From contig NZ_JAQQTF010000006.1 of assembly GCF_028561275.1 (NCBI RefSeq), positions 571,688-635,687 of the forward strand: 64,000 nt of DNA. The letters run 5' to 3'. Below the pieces are notes generated by a model. The model worked only from the letters and a program-made list of their open reading frames with translations. It made no database searches and was not told the DNA's origin. The position numbers and the translations under genes were made by a program. Of the stretch, positions 29,051 through 38,077 are shown one piece after another; within the stretch, counting starts at the first letter, position 1; every line of letters starts with the position of its first letter. Origin of the DNA: Aureisphaera galaxeae (lineage in GTDB: Bacteria > Bacteroidota > Bacteroidia > Flavobacteriales > Flavobacteriaceae).

Positions 29051-30478
29051 ATGGGTAAAACTGCCGAACTGGTTTGGAAAAATTGCTTGTCCTTTATTGA
29101 AGATAATATTTCGACACAAGCATACAAAACCTGGTTCGAACCCATTAAGGCAGTGAAGCTCACCGACAATGCCCTGAGCATACAAGTTCCGAGTAAATTT
29201 TTCTATGAGTGGCTGGAAGAGCATTATGTAAAGTTGCTCAAAGTAGCCCTTACCAAAGAATTGGGTGGTACGGCCAAATTGGTGTACATCATTAAGATGG
29301 AAAACACCTATGGCAACAAGCAGCCTTTCACGGAAAAAATTCCGAGTGCAAATCGCACGCAGGTAAAGTCGCAAGAGGTAGACGTTCCTGTTAAGAACAA
29401 AAGTCCGGAGCTGAAGAATCCATTTGTGATTCCAGGTATCCGAAATGTAAAGATAGAATCCCAACTTAATCCAAGTTATAACTTCGAGAATTTCTTGGAA
29501 GGGGAATCCAACCGCTTGGCACGCTCTGCTGGATTGGCTGTAGCAAACAAACCGGGGGGAACTTCCTTTAATCCACTTCTTATTTTTGGAGGTGTTGGTT
29601 TGGGTAAGACTCATTTGGCCCACGCCATAGGGGTAGACATAAAAGACAAGTACCCCGAAAAAACGGTACTTTATATTTCTGCGGAAAAATTTACGCAGCA
29701 ATACATCGAAAGCGTTAAGAAAAACAATCGTAACGACTTCATCCACTTTTACCAGATCATCGATGTATTGATCGTGGACGATATCCAATTGCTTTCCGGA
29801 AAAGCGGGAACACAGGATGTCTTCTTCCACATCTTTAACCATTTGCACCAAAATGGAAAGCAGGTGATCCTTACGAGTGATAAAGCGCCTGTGGATATGA
29901 TCGATATCGAACAGCGATTGCTTTCCCGTTTTAAATGGGGACTTTCTGCCGAACTCAACCATCCGGATTACGATACCCGTGTGGCGATCATCAAAAACAA
30001 GCTCTATCGTGACGGTGTTGAAATGCCAGAAGACATTATTGAGTTTTTGGCCAATAACATTAAAACCAACATCCGTGAATTGGAAGGTGCCATCATTTCC
30101 TTGATTGCGCATTCCTCTTTCAACAAAAGGGAAATCACCATCGATCTTGCCAAGAAGATTGTAGACAATTATGTGAAGCATACCAAGCGGGAAGTTTCCA
30201 TAGACTACATCCAGAAAGTGGTGAGCGAATATTTCCAGATGGATGTAGAGACCCTACAATCGAAAACAAGAAAACGCCACATTGTACAAGCCCGTCAGTT
30301 GGCCATGTTCTTTGCGAAGAAATTCACCAAGGCCTCTTTGGCGTCCATTGGTTCGCAGATTGGACAAAGGGACCATGCTACGGTACTCCATGCCTGTAAA
30401 ACGGTAGACAACCTCTCCAGTACCGACAAGCAATTCCGCAAATACGTGGAAGACCTAAACAAGAAACTAACACTATAA
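29051..30478 (+). CDS. dnaA: Chromosomal replication initiator DnaA
   Basis: DnaA binds DnaA boxes and melts the origin. The 475-residue product has domain I (about 1-85, WKNCLSFIEDNIS), a short linker, the AAA+ ATPase with Walker A GGVGLGKTHLAHAIG and Walker B VLIVDDIQ, the arginine-finger region (LLSRFKWG), and the DNA-binding domain IV with signature SQIGQRDHATVLHACK. It is monocistronic with its own terminator. I saw no cluster of the canonical TTATCCACA boxes in the flanking gaps, and dnaN is not adjacent, so the origin need not be here. Confidence 0.97.
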   Translation: MGKTAELVWKNCLSFIEDNISTQAYKTWFEPIKAVKLTDNALSIQVPSKFFYEWLEEHYVKLLKVALTKELGGTAKLVYIIKMENTYGNKQPFTEKIPSANRTQVKSQEVDVPVKNKSPELKNPFVIPGIRNVKIESQLNPSYNFENFLEGESNRLARSAGLAVANKPGGTSFNPLLIFGGVGLGKTHLAHAIGVDIKDKYPEKTVLYISAEKFTQQYIESVKKNNRNDFIHFYQIIDVLIVDDIQLLSGKAGTQDVFFHIFNHLHQNGKQVILTSDKAPVDMIDIEQRLLSRFKWGLSAELNHPDYDTRVAIIKNKLYRDGVEMPEDIIEFLANNIKTNIRELEGAIISLIAHSSFNKREITIDLAKKIVDNYVKHTKREVSIDYIQKVVSEYFQMDVETLQSKTRKRHIVQARQLAMFFAKKFTKASLASIGSQIGQRDHATVLHACKTVDNLSSTDKQFRKYVEDLNKKLTL

Positions 30479-30485
30479 CTATGTA

Positions 30486-30510
30486 ATCCTGCCCTGGCGG
30501 GATTTTTTTA
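30486..30510 (+). terminator. Terminator of dnaA
   Basis: Stem ATCCTGCC / GGCGGGAT (one T-G pair) followed by seven T, ending eight bases past the dnaA stop. Confidence 0.88.
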
Positions 30511-30521
30511 TATCCTTATTT

Positions 30522-30974
30522 ATGAAAACCCGTGTACTCATGGTCTGTCTTGGCAACATTTGCAGATCCCCATTGGCCGAAGGTATTCTGAAATCCAAAG
30601 TAGATCCCGATAAAGTTCAGGTGGACTCTGCCGGAACCGGTGGTTGGCATGTGGGTGAAAGACCCGACCCCAGAAGTATAGCCATTGCCCGAAAAATGGG
30701 ATTGGATATAACCGACCAACGCGGGCGTAAATTTTCTACGTACGACTTCGAACAGTACGACCATATCTTCGTGATGGACAATTCCAATTATCGGGATGTC
30801 GTTAGATTGGCCAATGACGATAGTGACCGAGCAAAAGTGAAGATGATTTTAAACGAAATTTTTCCTGGAGAAAATGTAGATGTCCCCGACCCCTACTACG
30901 GTGGTGATCAGGGATTCGAGAATGTTTACAATATGCTCGACGAGGCTTGTGAGAAAATTGTGAGTTGGCTGTAA
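30522..30974 (+). CDS. Low-molecular-weight protein-tyrosine phosphatase
   Basis: A 150-residue phosphatase of the LMW-PTP family. The P-loop is VCLGNICRSPLAEG with nucleophile Cys9 and Arg15 (C-x5-R), and the general-acid Asp is in VPDPYYGG (about 124). Both are intact, so it should be active. Bacterial members act on tyrosine kinases of polysaccharide export or on arginine-phosphorylated proteins; the C-terminal DPYYGG with Tyr pair fits the tyrosine class. No kinase gene is adjacent. It lies between the dnaA terminator and the sugar dehydrogenase gene. Confidence 0.93.
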   Translation: MKTRVLMVCLGNICRSPLAEGILKSKVDPDKVQVDSAGTGGWHVGERPDPRSIAIARKMGLDITDQRGRKFSTYDFEQYDHIFVMDNSNYRDVVRLANDDSDRAKVKMILNEIFPGENVDVPDPYYGGDQGFENVYNMLDEACEKIVSWL

Positions 30975-31022
30975 TGAAAGGGTTGCTCTAATTTTCACTA
31001 CTTTAGTGGAAAACTAAGTCCT

Positions 31023-32414
31023 ATGAAAAAACAAACCCTATTTATGTTATGTGTACTCTTAAGTGGCCTTGTATATGCCCAGAGTATCAACGTGAGTCTT
31101 CAACCCTTTGCTACCGGATTAAGTTCCCCTGTAGATATTGCCCATGCAGGCGATGATCGCTTATTCGTGGTGGAGCAAGGAGGAAGAATTAAAATCGTAC
31201 AAGACGATGGAACTGTAAACACTACTCCATTCTTGGATATTTCCAGTCAAGTTTCCAATGGAAGTGAGCAAGGATTGTTAGGTCTCGCATTTCACCCCGA
31301 TTATGCTACCAACGGCTATTTCTTTGTAAGTTATACGGACAACAGTGGAGATTCTCAAGTTTCCCGTTTTTCGGTAAGTGGCGATCCCGATGTGGCAGAT
31401 GGCGCTTCCGAATTGGAAATCATCGATTCCAATCAGCCTTTCCCGAATCACAACGGAGGTTCCCTAAATTTTGGACCTGACGGGATGCTTTACATTTCCT
31501 GGGGTGATGGAGGAAGTGGTGGTGACCCTGGAAACCGCGCTCAAAATACAACCCTTTTATTGGGTAAATTATTACGTATCGATATAGACAATACCGACCC
31601 AGGTCTTAACTACGCAATTCCTTCAGACAATCCTTTTGCAGGTAGTGCAACGGATGCTGAAGAAATCTGGGCCTACGGACTGAGAAATGCTTGGAAGTTT
31701 ACTTTCGATAGTGACAATGGCGATATCTGGATTGGCGATGTAGGGCAGGAAAATGTAGAAGAAATTGACAGAGCTCCTTATACCGATGCAGGTCTTAACT
31801 ACGGTTGGAGATGTTATGAAGGGAACGATCCTTTCAACACATCCAACTGTCCTCCAGATAATGAATTGACTTTCCCAATCGGAGTGTATTCTTCTAGCAA
31901 CGCTACACCGCATTGTTCTATTACTGGAGGATATGTTTACCGCGGATCTGACTATCCTGACATGCAGGGCATCTATTTCTTTGCCGATGTGTGTAGTGGA
32001 ATGATAGGAGGAATCGAAAATATTGGAGCTACCAATGACGTAGTAGACTACGGCACCTTTGGCGGATCTTGGGTTTCCTTCGGGGAAAACATGAACAACG
32101 AATTGTTCATTGCCAATATTTCTGGAAGCATTTCGCGTGTTACAGGAGAAACTGTATTGGGAGTAAACGACCTTAAAGCGTTGAACATTTCCATAGCTCC
32201 CAATCCAGTAACCAACCGTTTGTCTGTGATTTCTAACAACAATATTCCTTTCGAAATTACCATTCAAGATATGAAAGGTAGTATCTTGCATACAGAAAGA
32301 CACACCGGACAAACCCCATTGAATCTAGACACCAGTTCCTTTGCTTCTGGACTATACCTCGCAAAAATCACTTCAGAACAGGGATCGGCGGTGCAGAAGA
32401 TTGTGAAACAGTAA
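31023..32414 (+). CDS. PQQ-dependent sugar dehydrogenase with T9SS sorting domain
   Basis: A secreted six-bladed beta-propeller enzyme of the soluble aldose (glucose/sorbosone-type) dehydrogenase family. Signal peptide MKKQTLFMLCVLLSGLVYAQ; ATGLSSPVDIAHAGDDRLFVVEQGG opens the propeller; HNGGSLNFGPDGMLYISWGDGG contains the catalytic His and the Gly/Asp calcium region; AYGLRNAWKFTFD and GDVGQENVEEID are family signatures. The last 75 residues (SIAPNPVTNRLSV ... ASGLYLAKITSEQG) form a T9SS type A sorting domain, so it is exported to the cell surface or medium. Substrate sugar and cofactor use are inferred from the fold. The next gene starts seven bases after the stop. Confidence 0.92.
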   Translation: MKKQTLFMLCVLLSGLVYAQSINVSLQPFATGLSSPVDIAHAGDDRLFVVEQGGRIKIVQDDGTVNTTPFLDISSQVSNGSEQGLLGLAFHPDYATNGYFFVSYTDNSGDSQVSRFSVSGDPDVADGASELEIIDSNQPFPNHNGGSLNFGPDGMLYISWGDGGSGGDPGNRAQNTTLLLGKLLRIDIDNTDPGLNYAIPSDNPFAGSATDAEEIWAYGLRNAWKFTFDSDNGDIWIGDVGQENVEEIDRAPYTDAGLNYGWRCYEGNDPFNTSNCPPDNELTFPIGVYSSSNATPHCSITGGYVYRGSDYPDMQGIYFFADVCSGMIGGIENIGATNDVVDYGTFGGSWVSFGENMNNELFIANISGSISRVTGETVLGVNDLKALNISIAPNPVTNRLSVISNNNIPFEITIQDMKGSILHTERHTGQTPLNLDTSSFASGLYLAKITSEQGSAVQKIVKQ

Positions 32415-32420
32415 TCCCCT

Positions 32421-33137
32421 ATGGAGCAACCGATAGGAAACGTATATTTAATTCCTAATACCTTGGGCGATACTCCTCCGTTGGAAGTATTGCCCTTGTT
32501 GGTTAAAAAAGCGGTCGAAGAGATTGACCATTATATTGTAGAACATGAAAAGGACGCTAGGCGCTTCATTAAAAGCATCGTCCCTAGAAAGTCGCAACCC
32601 GACCTTCACTTTTCTATCATCAATAAGTTTACCGACCCTTCAGAAATACCTGATATGCTCAGTCCTTGTTTTGAAGGGTATGATGTGGGCATTATTAGCG
32701 ATGCAGGTTGTCCGGGCATAGCAGACCCGGGTGCCCTTGTGGTAGCGCAGGCACATTCAAAAGGAGTGAAAGTGGTGCCCTTGGTAGGCCCTTCCTCCAT
32801 TCTATTGGCCATGATGGCCAGTGGGTTCAATGGACAGAACTTCGCCTTCAACGGTTATTTGCCTATAGACAAACGCGAGCGACGGCAGGAAATAAAACGT
32901 TTGGAACGTCTTTCGGCAGAGGCCAATCAGTCGCAACTGTTTATTGAAACGCCTTATCGTAATAATCAGTTGTTGGAGAGTTTAACGAGCGTATTGCAAC
33001 CACAAACGCAGCTGTGTGTGGCTTGCGATATTACTTTGCCTTCAGAATATATCTTGACACAATCTTCGGAAAGCTGGAAAAAAACAAAGGTGGACCTAAA
33101 CAAAAGACCCACCTTATTTATCATACACAAAGGATAA
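32421..33137 (+). CDS. SAM-dependent methyltransferase, RsmI-like (tetrapyrrole methylase fold)
   Basis: A 238-residue member of the tetrapyrrole methylase superfamily related to RsmI, the 2'-O-methylase of C1402 in 16S rRNA. IGNVYLIPNTLGD opens the fold, and IISDAGCPGIADPGALVV and VPLVGPSSILLAMMASGFNGQ are family signatures. It is shorter than RsmI (about 280-290) and lacks its C-terminal domain, so it is a distinct Bacteroidota subgroup; the actual rRNA target is uncertain. Starts seven bases after the sugar dehydrogenase and ends two bases from the convergent lysozyme-like gene. Confidence 0.85.
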   Translation: MEQPIGNVYLIPNTLGDTPPLEVLPLLVKKAVEEIDHYIVEHEKDARRFIKSIVPRKSQPDLHFSIINKFTDPSEIPDMLSPCFEGYDVGIISDAGCPGIADPGALVVAQAHSKGVKVVPLVGPSSILLAMMASGFNGQNFAFNGYLPIDKRERRQEIKRLERLSAEANQSQLFIETPYRNNQLLESLTSVLQPQTQLCVACDITLPSEYILTQSSESWKKTKVDLNKRPTLFIIHKG

Positions 33138-33139
33138 GC

Positions 33140-33781
33140 TTATAGCACCTTCGCTTTTCTGTTCGGAACGATCAATGACGTATCGTATCCGGAAAATTTC
33201 TTTAAGTAGTACCGAATCGAAGTTCCGAAGGCGTCCTGAAAATTAACAGAACCTCCACTTCGCAGGTACTTTTTCACATTTCCTGCCCCTGCTAGGTGCG
33301 CAGCAGCAAGAATACCAGATTCGGTCACCTTCACTCCTCCTATGCTTCTTCCTACGTATCTTTTAATATCGCGTCTCAGGATCCACTTGTTTCGGGAAGC
33401 ATAGGCCGTAAAAGCCTCTTCCTGCAAACGGGTATCCGTAAGGAAATCTTGGGTGTTGTAAATTCCGATCATCTTCAGGGTCGATTTACCAAACTGGTAC
33501 TTCCCCATATAACCGAATTCATTAATGACACGATAACGTCCTTGGGATTCTTTAAAGCCAATGGCTTCTTTAAACCCTACATACGTTTTTCCTAAATACA
33601 ATTGGAAGAAATCCTCAGCCTCTTCTTCAACGACCTCATCTTCATTGGGCACGTTGTAGCATACCGACTCCTCGGTAAAAATATAGTGGGAAAGATCCAC
33701 TCCATTTTTAGAGGAAAATCCTGTCGAGACTAAAGAAACAACAAGAACGAATAAACCGATTTGTATAAAACTACGTTTCAT
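33140..33781 (-). CDS. Lysozyme-like exported protein
   Basis: An exported protein of 213 residues from the ATG at 33781 (the frame opens at 33790). One hydrophobic signal segment (FIQIGLFVLVVSLVSTGF) precedes an acidic linker and a domain with AIGFKESQGRYRVINEFGYMGKYQFGKSTL, in which Glu after Lys and the following Gly-Tyr-Met-Gly-Lys-Tyr-Gln-Phe resemble the catalytic region of lysozyme-like transglycosylases. A second feature, GILAAAHLAGAGNVKKYLRSGG, is also common in such proteins. Peptidoglycan cleavage is inferred; a LysM-type label sometimes used for homologues is not supported by a visible LysM repeat. A -7 match (33829-33836) lies upstream. Confidence 0.72.
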   Translation of the reverse strand: MKRSFIQIGLFVLVVSLVSTGFSSKNGVDLSHYIFTEESVCYNVPNEDEVVEEEAEDFFQLYLGKTYVGFKEAIGFKESQGRYRVINEFGYMGKYQFGKSTLKMIGIYNTQDFLTDTRLQEEAFTAYASRNKWILRRDIKRYVGRSIGGVKVTESGILAAAHLAGAGNVKKYLRSGGSVNFQDAFGTSIRYYLKKFSGYDTSLIVPNRKAKVL

Positions 33782-33828
33782 TTCTGACAAAATTTCAAGT
33801 AGAAAATTCCTACTTTCATTTCAGCGTG

Positions 33829-33836
33829 CAAAAATA
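33829..33836 (-). promoter_or_regulatory. -7 element upstream of the lysozyme-like gene
   Basis: Minus-strand TATTTTTG, a perfect TAnnTTTG match. No convincing -33 element. Confidence 0.4.
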
Positions 33837-34040
33837 CAACCTATTTCACGAATTTTCAGTGATTTTGGTCTTTCTTTGTTAAAACGTCAACAAAAATCGT
33901 TGAACCGATGGTTTCGTTAACAAATCTGTAACAAATGTAGTTTTAAAAGCTTATACGAATTAAAATGTGTTAAAAAAGTAGTTAACTAACTTATTAACAG
34001 CACCTTTTATTGCATTTCTTTCAAAAAAAGTGGAAAATTC
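33837..34040. other. AT-rich intergenic stretch between lysozyme-like gene and mltG
   Basis: About 200 bases with several TTAACAAA-like and GTTAACTAACTTATTAACA elements and no ORF. I see no terminator of quality and no canonical DnaA box; nothing further can be assigned. Confidence 0.4.
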
Positions 34041-35090
34041 TTACCGATTTACTCCTTGACTATTAATCCACCGAACGTACTCTTGGCGGTTGCGGTTATG
34101 CTGTGCCAAGCTCTTGGCGAACTTATGATAGCCGAAGTCCTTCACATTGGCCACCATGTACAAATAATCGTGCTTTTCGTAGTTAAGCACTGCATCGATA
34201 GAAGAAATATCGGGCATGGTAATAGGCCCGGGGGGTACACCCACATGTTTGTAGGTGTTGTATAATGACGGATTTTCCAAATCCTTGTAGAGTACTCTTT
34301 TAATCACCTGGTCGAAATCGCCTTCACTATGCTTTTTGGCAAAGATCACCGTAGGATCTGCCTGTAACATCATGCCTTTATTAATGCGATTCATATACAA
34401 TCCAGCTACCCTAGGGCGTTCTTCTTCCTTAGCGGTCTCTTTTTGCACCACGGCCGCCAAAGACATCACCTGATCGCGTGTTAAACCAATGGACTTAGCT
34501 TTTTGGTTACGGGAAGCATTCCAAAACCGATTGTACTCCTCCAGCATCTTTTCGGTAAATCCGTCGGGCGACATATTCCAATACATTTCATAGGTATTGG
34601 GAATGTACATCCCAATGGCAGAAGCTTCTGTAAAACCGGATTCCTGCAAAAAGGAGGCGTCCTTCATGGCATTCAACAAGGAAAGACTATCAGCTTCTAA
34701 TTGACGTGACAAATGCCCCGCTAAATTCTCAAGACGTTCCTGATTGTTGAATTTCACTTTAATAGGGGTATTGCCAATTCTAATCGCATTGACAATATCA
34801 TTATTATTCATTCCCTTCTTAATAATGAAGTGCCCTGGCTTGATGTTGGCAGGGTACTTTTTGCGATTCGCAACTGCTTCAAACGAAACATCATTCTTCA
34901 ATAGGGGACGTAACTCTGTCAATACATCGCTAAAGCTAGCACCCGTAGGAATGTATACATGGGCCTCTTCATTATTGAAGGCCGTATTGGACGTAAATAC
35001 ACTGGTATATACAAAATAGGCAAACCCAGCCATAAAAATAAGGCCTATGAATACCACTGCCCATATAACTCTTTTAAGATTTTTCTTCAT
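34041..35090 (-). CDS. mltG: Endolytic transglycosylase MltG
   Basis: MltG cleaves nascent glycan strands and sets their length. From the ATG at 35090 (KKNLKRVIWAVVF) the 349-residue product has one N-terminal membrane helix (about 6-28), a LysM-like YceG subdomain (YIPTGASFSDVLTELR), and the catalytic domain with Glu in LAAVVQKETAKEEERPRVAG (about 215). The C-terminal PGPITMPDISSIDAVLNYEKHDYLYMVA is conserved. The frame is open to 35168, but that part overlaps the GNAT gene far more than usual; the inner start overlaps it by 17 bases only. Confidence 0.93.
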   Translation of the reverse strand: MKKNLKRVIWAVVFIGLIFMAGFAYFVYTSVFTSNTAFNNEEAHVYIPTGASFSDVLTELRPLLKNDVSFEAVANRKKYPANIKPGHFIIKKGMNNNDIVNAIRIGNTPIKVKFNNQERLENLAGHLSRQLEADSLSLLNAMKDASFLQESGFTEASAIGMYIPNTYEMYWNMSPDGFTEKMLEEYNRFWNASRNQKAKSIGLTRDQVMSLAAVVQKETAKEEERPRVAGLYMNRINKGMMLQADPTVIFAKKHSEGDFDQVIKRVLYKDLENPSLYNTYKHVGVPPGPITMPDISSIDAVLNYEKHDYLYMVANVKDFGYHKFAKSLAQHNRNRQEYVRWINSQGVNR

Positions 35091-35610
35091 ATACTTTCTG
35101 ATATAAAAGTTCATTCTTGTACACCCCGCCCGAAAGAATCCAATCCACCTTCGTGCCAGCTTTCTCAAAACCTAGTTTTTCGAACAGTCGAATGCTAGGG
35201 GTATTATCTTCGGTGATGTTGGCATACACTTGATGTACTTGTAAATGTTTTCGTGCGTAGTTGCAAAGGAGCTCCAAGGATTCGGTTGCGTACCCTCTCT
35301 GCCGATCGGAATCTGAAAAGATTACGATACCAACCCCTACCCTTCTGTGCTTGGGATCGAAGTCGAAGAAGTCGATAAGGCCTACTCCTTCCTCCCAACC
35401 AACAGGGCAAACAACCAAGCGCAATTGTTTCACCTCAAAAATATCCCTGTGGGCATTGTCCAAGTACTGTTTCAACACGTATTTGGAATATGGCGTTTGG
35501 GTATGGCTTACCTCCCAGATGGACTCATTGTTTTCCAATTCATACAACAATTCCAAATCGGTAGGCTCTAAAGCTCTTAGATATACATGTTCTCCCTGCA
35601 GTGCTTTCAT
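35074..35610 (-). CDS. GNAT family N-acetyltransferase (RimJ/RimL type)
   Basis: A 178-residue acetyltransferase of the RimJ/RimL/SpeG type: HVYLRALEPTDLELLYELENN at the N-terminus, VGVGIVIFSDSDRQRGYATESLELLCNYA containing the acetyl-CoA loop, and NITEDNTPSIRLFEKLGFEKAG at the end. The frame has an ATG at 35616; the inner ATG at 35610 fits the family start better, and the stop of dapF lies at 35607, so the two genes overlap by four bases. Substrate unknown; in Flavobacteria this gene is commonly found between dapF and mltG. Confidence 0.87.
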   Translation of the reverse strand: MKALQGEHVYLRALEPTDLELLYELENNESIWEVSHTQTPYSKYVLKQYLDNAHRDIFEVKQLRLVVCPVGWEEGVGLIDFFDFDPKHRRVGVGIVIFSDSDRQRGYATESLELLCNYARKHLQVHQVYANITEDNTPSIRLFEKLGFEKAGTKVDWILSGGVYKNELLYQKVYEEKS

Positions 35611-36377
35611 TCCCAACTTCCTTTAAAAACTTGTTTGGCAGGTCCCTTCAACCAAATATTTTCGTAATGACCATTTTGCTTTTCAAATGAAACTTCCAAA
35701 GTACCCCCTGGAGTTTCAATGGTCACTGCCTCTCCCGCCTTTCCCCAGGCATGCATCGCAATGGCAACCGCCGTCACTCCCGTACCACAGGAAAGGGTCT
35801 CATCTTCCACTCCACGTTCGTAAGTCCTCACGGAAAAGGTATTTTTCGCCAAGGGCTCCACAAAATTCACATTGGCCCCGGCTTCTCCATATACGTCGTT
35901 ACGAATGCTTCTTCCTTCAGAAAAGACATTGTAGTCCTTCAAGCCTTCCACTTGGGTCACATGATGGGGTGAACCGGTATCGAGAAAGATACTATCTTCT
36001 TTTTCGGTAAGCCCTTCCACATTGGTCATCTTCAGGGACACGATATCCCCTTCAATTGTGGCCTCATGCCATCCGTCGATAGCCGTAAAGGTGGCTTCGT
36101 CTTCAACAATACCCAAAAAACGGGCAAAATGTACGATACAGCGTCCTCCATTGCCACACATGGAACTTTCCCTTCCGTCGGCATTATAGTACACCATTTT
36201 GAAATGCGCCTCAGCGTCAGGCTCCAAAAGGATTAAACCATCGGCTCCTATGCCAAATTTTCGGTCACAGAGCAGCTTCACCAGATCGGTATTATTTTTG
36301 TTGAAATGTAAGTCCCTGTTGTCAATTAAGACAAAATCATTACCTGTTCCTTGATATTTGTAGAATGGGATCGCCAT
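35607..36377 (-). CDS. dapF: Diaminopimelate epimerase DapF
   Basis: DapF converts LL- to meso-diaminopimelate for peptidoglycan and lysine. The 256-residue product has YQGTGNDFVLIDN at the start and both catalytic Cys motifs: MCGNGGRC (about 74) and LSCGTGVTAVAIA (about 200). The two-domain epimerase length is a little short but complete. The frame is open to 36389; the ATG at 36377 is preferred because a -7 element (36387-36394) overlaps the upstream codons. It heads the minus-strand operon dapF - GNAT - mltG. Confidence 0.95.
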   Translation of the reverse strand: MAIPFYKYQGTGNDFVLIDNRDLHFNKNNTDLVKLLCDRKFGIGADGLILLEPDAEAHFKMVYYNADGRESSMCGNGGRCIVHFARFLGIVEDEATFTAIDGWHEATIEGDIVSLKMTNVEGLTEKEDSIFLDTGSPHHVTQVEGLKDYNVFSEGRSIRNDVYGEAGANVNFVEPLAKNTFSVRTYERGVEDETLSCGTGVTAVAIAMHAWGKAGEAVTIETPGGTLEVSFEKQNGHYENIWLKGPAKQVFKGSWE

Positions 36378-36386
36378 AGTAGGTGA

Positions 36387-36394
36387 CAAAGTTA
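36387..36394 (-). promoter_or_regulatory. -7 element of the dapF-GNAT-mltG operon
   Basis: Minus-strand TAACTTTG matches TAnnTTTG nine bases before the dapF ATG. No convincing -33 element. Confidence 0.42.
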
Positions 36395-36515
36395 AAAAAA
36401 CAAGGGACTTGAAGGCGGATAATTAAGGTGTTAAATACACGTTAATTATGAAACCCTTAGACAATAGGTAAGTCTTTAGATTGTTAATTTGAGTGTAATT
36501 TAATTGAATCTATCT

Positions 36516-37913
36516 ATGACACAAACAGTTCGTTTATTTGCAGTGGCGTTGGCGGCAGGTGCCATCACGCTTGGAGGCTACAAACTCTTTGTTGAAGATA
36601 CCCCCCAAATAGCGGTAACCCAGCAGGAAGCCACCCCATCATTCATTCCGACCACATTCAATACGGAAACGGGCAGCAATGAGCCCATTAATTTCACCGA
36701 AGCAGCCGAAAAAACGGTACATGCCGTAGTGCACGTTAAAAATACGACCATGAGCAAAGGTCCTACCAGTATGCGTGACTTTTTCTTTGGCGGTGGAAGT
36801 TCCCGTCCCTTGATTGGAACGGGAAGTGGAGTCATCATTTCTCCCGATGGATATATCATTACCAACAATCACGTGATCGAGAATTCGACCGAATTGGAGG
36901 TAACCCTTAACAACAATAAAAGCTTCGAGGCCGAATTGATTGGGACCGATCCCAAAACCGATATTGCCCTCATTAAAATAGAACCAGACGGAAGTCTACC
37001 CTTCGTACCCTTTGCCGATTCCAACAATGTAAAGATTGGAGAATGGGTATTGGCCGTAGGAAATCCGTTCAACCTAACCTCAACCGTTACAGCGGGAATC
37101 GTAAGTGCGAAAGCCCGTGATTTGAATGAATTCGATGCTCAGTCGCAGTCCTTCATCCAAACCGATGCGGCCGTAAACCGTGGAAACAGTGGAGGAGCTT
37201 TGGTAAACACCCAAGGACAATTGATCGGTATTAACACCGCAATTACTTCTGAAACGGGATCCTATGTTGGATACTCTTTTGCAGTACCTTCTAACACCGC
37301 TCGTAAGATCGTTGAGGATATAATGGAGTATGGAAACGTACAACGCGGTATTTTAGGCATTCAAGGCGGTGGATTGAATTCCGCCCGTGCCGAATACTAT
37401 GGCATCGATGAAACCGAAGGTGTATATGTAGCAGCCATTGAAGAAGGCAGTGGTGCCGATAAAGGAGGTATCCAAGAAGGGGATGTAATTAAACAAATCG
37501 ACGGTTATAAAATTGCCAAGTTCTCCGACCTTACAGGATACTTAGGTTCCAAGCGCCCTAACGATGTGGTAGATGTTACGGTATTGCGTGACGGAAGGCA
37601 ACGCACCATTCCGGTGACTTTGATCAAGTTGGAAGTATACGAGATTGAAGAACTCGGAATTGAAATAAAGAATGCCAGCGAAAAAGAATTGAGACGCCGT
37701 GACCTCGAAGAAGGTGTGAAGATCAATCGAATCATTAGCGAAGACATGTCGCGTTATGACTTGGACGGCGCTATGATCATTAAAATAAATGACATCAAAG
37801 TTTCCAATATCGACGATGCGAAGCGCATCATGAGGAATCGCGATTACGACGATCCTATTAAGATGACCTTCGTGGATCGTGATGGAAAACTAAACTCGTT
37901 CATCTTCAGATAG
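36516..37913 (+). CDS. HtrA/Do-type periplasmic serine protease
   Basis: A trypsin-like protease with PDZ domains that degrades or refolds misfolded envelope proteins. From the ATG at 36516 the 465-residue product has an N-terminal membrane or signal helix (LFAVALAAGAITLGGYKLFV), the catalytic triad His119 (NNHVIE), Asp149 (KTDIALI) and Ser225 (GNSGGAL), then two PDZ domains (about 270-365 and 375-465). All triad residues are intact. A TTG at 36504 would add four residues. The family label is DegP/DegQ-like; symbol withheld because the subgroup cannot be told by eye. Followed by a hairpin terminator. Confidence 0.94.
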   Translation: MTQTVRLFAVALAAGAITLGGYKLFVEDTPQIAVTQQEATPSFIPTTFNTETGSNEPINFTEAAEKTVHAVVHVKNTTMSKGPTSMRDFFFGGGSSRPLIGTGSGVIISPDGYIITNNHVIENSTELEVTLNNNKSFEAELIGTDPKTDIALIKIEPDGSLPFVPFADSNNVKIGEWVLAVGNPFNLTSTVTAGIVSAKARDLNEFDAQSQSFIQTDAAVNRGNSGGALVNTQGQLIGINTAITSETGSYVGYSFAVPSNTARKIVEDIMEYGNVQRGILGIQGGGLNSARAEYYGIDETEGVYVAAIEEGSGADKGGIQEGDVIKQIDGYKIAKFSDLTGYLGSKRPNDVVDVTVLRDGRQRTIPVTLIKLEVYEIEELGIEIKNASEKELRRRDLEEGVKINRIISEDMSRYDLDGAMIIKINDIKVSNIDDAKRIMRNRDYDDPIKMTFVDRDGKLNSFIFR

Positions 37914-37937
37914 ACAGGTAGTTTTTCTTGAAGAGGT

Positions 37938-37978
37938 GGCCCGTTATAGTGTATTCTGTAACGGGTCATTATTTTTTG
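37938..37978 (+). terminator. Terminator of the HtrA protease gene
   Basis: Stem GCCCGTTA / TAACGGGT with a 12-base loop, followed by a T-rich run (ATTATTTTTT). Confidence 0.8.
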
Positions 37979-38010
37979 CCAATATGCTTCCCGAAAACGT
38001 TTTAGTTTTC

Positions 38011-38018
38011 TACTTTTG
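38011..38018 (+). promoter_or_regulatory. -7 element upstream of GAPDH gene
   Basis: TACTTTTG is a perfect TAnnTTTG match 59 bases before the ATG. No TTG at -33; only a TTC is near the right place. Confidence 0.5.
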
Positions 38019-38077
38019 CAAAAAATTTAAAACCCTACTTTCTGAGCTATCAGGAAGCCCTAAAAAACAACATAACT

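Noticed and set aside
29027..30181. Long open frame of 384 codons on the minus strand opposite dnaA
   Set aside because: It is the antisense shadow of a highly conserved gene, contains unlikely runs of Phe/Arg/His and has no domain.
31623..32312. 229-codon minus-strand frame inside the sugar dehydrogenase gene
   Set aside because: Antisense shadow of a conserved propeller enzyme; composition not protein-like.
33791..34040. AT-rich gap as origin of replication
   Set aside because: Only loose resemblance to DnaA boxes (TTATTAACA); no proper 13-mers or repeated boxes.
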